Shown piece after piece: positions 29,549-32,576 of a DNA stretch of 32,576 bases; the stretch's first letter is position 1; each line of letters begins with the position of its first letter. Origin of the DNA: a virus; IMG/VR virus record IMGVR_UViG_3300049255_000605, positions 1 through 32,576 of that record. One strand, written 5' to 3'. The translations under genes were made by a program, and so were the position numbers. The notes beneath the pieces were generated by a model. It searched no databases and was not told the origin of the DNA. It worked only from the letters and a program-made list of their open reading frames with translations.

Positions 29549-29953
29549 TCAGGTTTTCTGCGACAGGACTTTCAGATCGGCAGAGCGGCGCCGGAAATCG
29601 GCGTTGCGTTGATCGTCATTGCCGCCATCGCCGGCAGAGGGATCCGTATCGTCTTCCTCGTCATCGTCGTTGGCCGGTGGCTTGGTGTTTTTCATCGCCG
29701 TGCGCAGGCAGCGCTGGCAAGCCTGCAGGGAACGGCCAAGGGCGCGGTGAGCGTCGTTGGCGTCTTCATGCATATCGGCAAGATCAGCGCGCATGTCTTC
29801 ATCGCCTTCGCTTCGATCCCGGATGTCATCCATCTGTTCGCCAAGCGCCTTATGGCGTTCCATGGCGCGTTGCAGATGGTCGTTGGCTTCACTCAATTGC
29901 TTCTTGGTGGCGGCCGACAATTTCTTGCCAGCCCGCGTTTGGGTCGTGGACAT
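29549..29953 (-). CDS. Nested capsid scaffold protein (internal start)
   Basis: An in-frame ATG at 29951-29953 inside the protease gene is preceded by AGGAG with a 7-base spacer, a strong ribosome site. It would give 134 residues: a coiled-coil region (LSAATKKQLSEANDHLQRAMERH), a central acidic helix (EGDEDMRADLADMHEDANDAHRA) and a very acidic tail. The layout copies lambda C/Nu3, in which the scaffold is a nested gene in the protease frame. The expression of this internal start is an inference. Confidence 0.72.
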   Translation of the reverse strand: MSTTQTRAGKKLSAATKKQLSEANDHLQRAMERHKALGEQMDDIRDRSEGDEDMRADLADMHEDANDAHRALGRSLQACQRCLRTAMKNTKPPANDDDEEDDTDPSAGDGGNDDQRNADFRRRSADLKVLSQKT

Positions 29954-30457
29954 AGTGCTCTCCTGTGGTTTAACGGGGTTTGACTCCGGCGATGTCGCCG
30001 TTCTGGCAGTTACAGCCGCGCCAGGATCGGCTGGTACCGAGCAGAAGGAGCATTCAAGCAACTCCCACTTGGTAAAGCGTTGGCCGCCGTAGGGTTTTTT
30101 CGGATCGAGCGGCTCACTATCGAGAACGTCAAAACCGACCGAAACACCCGATACGATTCCGGTTTTGACCAGCCCGCGCACTTCATCGGCTTTGGGTGAA
30201 ACGCCAGCGGGCGCAAAAAGGATACGTGCGCGAATTCTGTCACCATCGACCATTAAATCGGCGGCACGGCCAACCGGAGTATCCGGATTGTGCTGCCAGA
30301 GGACGATGGGGTTGGCGCGGTAATTTGTTAAATCGCAGCCGGCAGGTTCAAGAATATGGCCGTCTCGCGCTATGGCGGAGGTCGAGATAATGACTTCCAC
30401 CTCATTTTCGCCCAGTTCTTTGATTTGCGCTGAAACAGCCGCACGCATTTTCGTCAT
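29549..30457 (-). CDS. Prohead protease with C-terminal scaffold extension
   Basis: A protein of 302 residues. The first 150 match the HK97-type (U35) prohead protease with candidate catalytic His56 (LWQHNPDTPVG), Ser106 (SGVSVGFD) and Glu135 (LLECSFCSVPA). From about residue 169 the sequence becomes a charged helical coiled coil ending in an acid-rich tail (DDDEEDDTD), typical of scaffold proteins. This region also has its own start, listed separately. The enzyme would trim capsid delta domains and scaffold. Confidence 0.9.
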   Translation of the reverse strand: MTKMRAAVSAQIKELGENEVEVIISTSAIARDGHILEPAGCDLTNYRANPIVLWQHNPDTPVGRAADLMVDGDRIRARILFAPAGVSPKADEVRGLVKTGIVSGVSVGFDVLDSEPLDPKKPYGGQRFTKWELLECSFCSVPADPGAAVTARTATSPESNPVKPQESTMSTTQTRAGKKLSAATKKQLSEANDHLQRAMERHKALGEQMDDIRDRSEGDEDMRADLADMHEDANDAHRALGRSLQACQRCLRTAMKNTKPPANDDDEEDDTDPSAGDGGNDDQRNADFRRRSADLKVLSQKT

Positions 30458-30474
30458 AATTATTTCTCCAAGAG

Positions 30475-31824
30475 TTACAGTTCGCCTTGCGGATCCAACT
30501 GCGGGTCGGGATCGCCGCCAGTTGATACGCCGGGAGGCGGCGGGTTGCCGCTATCCGGCCGTCCGGCACCATCCGGCGCCGTGCCGGTCATGTCGGAACC
30601 AAGTGCCGCCGTGTTGGCAGGCACCATAAGTTTGTCGCCGCCTTCCAGCGGTGGTAGGCCTTCGGAGCGTCGCACTTCATTCGGCGTCAGAATGCCGGTG
30701 AGCACGCCAAGGCGTGCGGCATTGTAGCGCGTCATGATGTCGGCGCGCAGCAGCTGCCCTTCGTCGAAATCAACCTCGATGCCTTCCTTATCGAGACCGA
30801 ATACCTGCATGATTTTCTGTTCGGCGATCACCAAGTCGGGCATCACCGTGTGATTAACGTAAGCCTGTTCTTCCTCGGCGGGCGTGATCTTGCTTGACGT
30901 GCCGCCGACCACACTCAGGCGGCTAAGTGGTACGTCGTAATAGCGGGCGATATCGGCAATCTGCAGATTGCGCTGCTGGATGAATTCGAGATCGACGGAA
31001 GTCAGCTGCACCTGCTGCCATTCGACGCCTTCCTCCAGCACCGCCGTTCCGCCGACATTCTGCAGGCCGCCGGTGAAGGATTGCCATTGCTGCTTCAAAC
31101 GCTGCCCGGCTTGTTCCGATAAGCGCGTTTTGGCTTTCAGTACGCCGGAGGGACGCGCGCCATTTCCTACCCAGCGTGCGGCTTGCTGCTCAAGGCCCAT
31201 GGCGAGGCCAATGGCATCGCGCGCCAGACCAATCGTTGATACGGCCACCAGCGAGTTAAAGCTGATGCCCCGGAGATGAAACATATCATCTTCGGGCACA
31301 GCCACCGGCATGTTGCGCAGCATGGCGATTTGCCACAGGCCAATACGGTTCACGTTATAAAAAATTGACCCATCCGAAGCCTCCAGCACCATGACGGCGT
31401 CGGGATTGATCGGTATCAGCTCGACCGGATTGCCGCGGCGGTCACGCAGGATGGCGGCATAAGCATTGCCGCGCAGCAGATAGCCGATCATCATCTGTTG
31501 CCAGAATTCGAACCAGGTCTGCTGGCGGTTAGGCCGGGCGAACAGCTTGGCGACGATGTGATCCTTGACCTGATCGCGGCCGCCGTTTTTATTGGCCACG
31601 AACAGGCGCGGTGTGCAACGCGCTACGTCCTTTGCCCTGATCGCCACGCAGGCATATACAGCGGACACCGCCATAGCCGTCGCCTGCGATATCATCAGCC
31701 CCGATGCGCTTGGCACCGAGCCGAGCGGCGGGATCATGCCGTAAGACGGCACACCGGTCGACGCACGGCTCTGTTTCGGTGTGAAGGCGCGACCGATGGC
31801 GCTGAAAATTCCCGTCATTTTCAT
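30475..31824 (-). CDS. Portal protein (HK97 type)
   Basis: A protein of 449 residues of the HK97-type portal family. Conserved blocks include 'AMAVSAVYACVAIRAKDVA', 'WFEFWQQMMIGYLLRGNAYAAI', 'DMFHLRGIS', and near the C-terminus 'GILTPNEVRRSEGLPPLEGGD'. The dodecameric ring forms the DNA entry vertex of the capsid. The tail of about 40 residues is Pro/Gly/Asp-rich. Its start is coupled to the terminase stop at 31824. Confidence 0.95.
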   Translation of the reverse strand: MKMTGIFSAIGRAFTPKQSRASTGVPSYGMIPPLGSVPSASGLMISQATAMAVSAVYACVAIRAKDVARCTPRLFVANKNGGRDQVKDHIVAKLFARPNRQQTWFEFWQQMMIGYLLRGNAYAAILRDRRGNPVELIPINPDAVMVLEASDGSIFYNVNRIGLWQIAMLRNMPVAVPEDDMFHLRGISFNSLVAVSTIGLARDAIGLAMGLEQQAARWVGNGARPSGVLKAKTRLSEQAGQRLKQQWQSFTGGLQNVGGTAVLEEGVEWQQVQLTSVDLEFIQQRNLQIADIARYYDVPLSRLSVVGGTSSKITPAEEEQAYVNHTVMPDLVIAEQKIMQVFGLDKEGIEVDFDEGQLLRADIMTRYNAARLGVLTGILTPNEVRRSEGLPPLEGGDKLMVPANTAALGSDMTGTAPDGAGRPDSGNPPPPGVSTGGDPDPQLDPQGEL

Positions 31825-32576
31825 TAGAATACTAAAAGTCCGCGTTCTTCATATATCGAGCCGCCTTGAGCGGTCTGCAATCGCCCGACCGCCATGACGG
31901 CGGCGACTATCGCATCGATCTTTTCGGCCGAGCGTTCCTTGTCAGGTTTTTCATTACCGGCAGGATCGCGGCGCACGGCGACATTGGAGGCGCACCAGGT
32001 GGCGACAGGGTTGCCGCCATGCCGTAAGGTGCGGCTAATAAGAAGGCGCATGAATTCGGCTGCGGCTGGCCCCATGCTGATAAAGCCCTGACCGAATTCG
32101 ACCATGGTGATACCCTCGTCTTGAAGATTGCGCACCAGTTCACCGGCGAAGGTACGGTCGTAGGCGATTTCCAAAATATTGAAGCGGGTTGATAATTCAA
32201 TAATTTCAGCTTCAAGAAATTTGAAATCCGTTGTGTTTCCCTCGGTAGCGACCAGATATCCGTGATCGCGCCAAACCGTATAGGGAGCGCGGTCACGCCT
32301 AACCCGGCGTAAAATATCTTCCTGCGGGCACCAGTGGCGCCAGATTATTTTTACATCCTCGTCGGGCTGTTCCGGAGGAAACACCAGCGCCAGCGACGAC
32401 AGATCGTTGACGCGGGCAAGGTCGAGGCCGCCATAGCACGTCCTGCCGATAAGCTCGTCCTCGTTAAAAGGTTCGGCGCCGTCAGCCCATACGCCCATAT
32501 CGATCCAGCGCGTGACCTGTTCCGTCCATTCGTTGAGGCGCAAGCGCCTTATGGCGTTCTGCTGTGCAGGCATTTC
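31824..32576 (-). CDS. terL: Terminase large subunit (C-terminal part)
   Basis: The last 250 or so codons of a large terminase. The RNase-H-like nuclease domain is visible, with probable metal-binding Asp in CYGGLDLARV, then 'ILEIAYDRTFAG', then 'EKIDAIVAAVMAVG'. The N-terminal ATPase part lies beyond the right edge; the frame is open to base 32576, so the ATG at 32573 is internal. The enzyme cuts and packages phage DNA into the prohead. Its stop overlaps the portal start. Confidence 0.93.
   Translation of the reverse strand, partial: EMPAQQNAIRRLRLNEWTEQVTRWIDMGVWADGAEPFNEDELIGRTCYGGLDLARVNDLSSLALVFPPEQPDEDVKIIWRHWCPQEDILRRVRRDRAPYTVWRDHGYLVATEGNTTDFKFLEAEIIELSTRFNILEIAYDRTFAGELVRNLQDEGITMVEFGQGFISMGPAAAEFMRLLISRTLRHGGNPVATWCASNVAVRRDPAGNEKPDKERSAEKIDAIVAAVMAVGRLQTAQGGSIYEERGLLVF

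Overview
The window is almost entirely the genome of a tailed, siphovirus-type bacteriophage or prophage with an HK97-fold head. The tail tip set (a DUF2460 distal-tail protein, a DUF2163/BR0599 hub with a four-cysteine pattern, an NlpC/P60 peptidase and a large tip protein) is the set typical of alphaproteobacterial phages and gene transfer agents, so an alphaproteobacterial host is likely but not proven. There is no integrase, replication gene or recognisable att site in view, and the terminase gene runs off the right edge, so the phage continues to the right. At the far left sits an arsenate-reductase gene broken by a one-base frameshift; it may be host flank or phage cargo.

Layout, read in the direction of late transcription (minus strand, right to left): terminase large subunit (partial), portal, prohead protease with a nested scaffold start, major capsid protein, a small capsid-associated protein, a small linker protein, head-tail connector, gp10-like closure protein, tail terminator and major tail protein (32.6-24.8 kb). 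A lysis block follows: lambda R-type endolysin, a small protein, a holin-like membrane protein and a class 3 lipase (24.8-23.2 kb). Then come a PAPS-reductase-like PP-loop protein, an odd Met-type tRNA and a hypothetical gene (23.1-21.7 kb). The tail programme resumes only at 13.2 kb with the frameshifted tail assembly chaperone, tape measure, tail-tip proteins and a set of adhesion or fibre-like proteins down to 0.5 kb.

Inserted between major tail protein and tail chaperone is a plus-strand block of small, presumably early genes (14.5-21.6 kb), together with two minus-strand DNA methyltransferases (one N4/N6 type, one C5 type). Each of three plus-strand transcription units starts with a copy of the same promoter/leader module (near 14.4, 17.2 and 20.65 kb), with identical internal spacing. 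The plus-strand block ends at a bidirectional terminator at 21.63 kb.

The most interesting items are: (i) a conserved hairpin element just upstream of both the major capsid and the major tail gene; (ii) the three-copy early promoter/leader module, two copies of which contain a ribosome-binding site followed by a 1- to 3-codon ORF; (iii) a Hint (intein-like, BIL-type) domain inside the tail tip protein; (iv) three copies of a 'jelly-roll protein plus 17-20-residue repeat' tail cassette; (v) a lipase in the lysis block with no recognised spanin; (vi) a tRNA with an eight-nucleotide anticodon loop; and (vii) a recombination scar made of two displaced gene ends at 18.45-18.55 kb.
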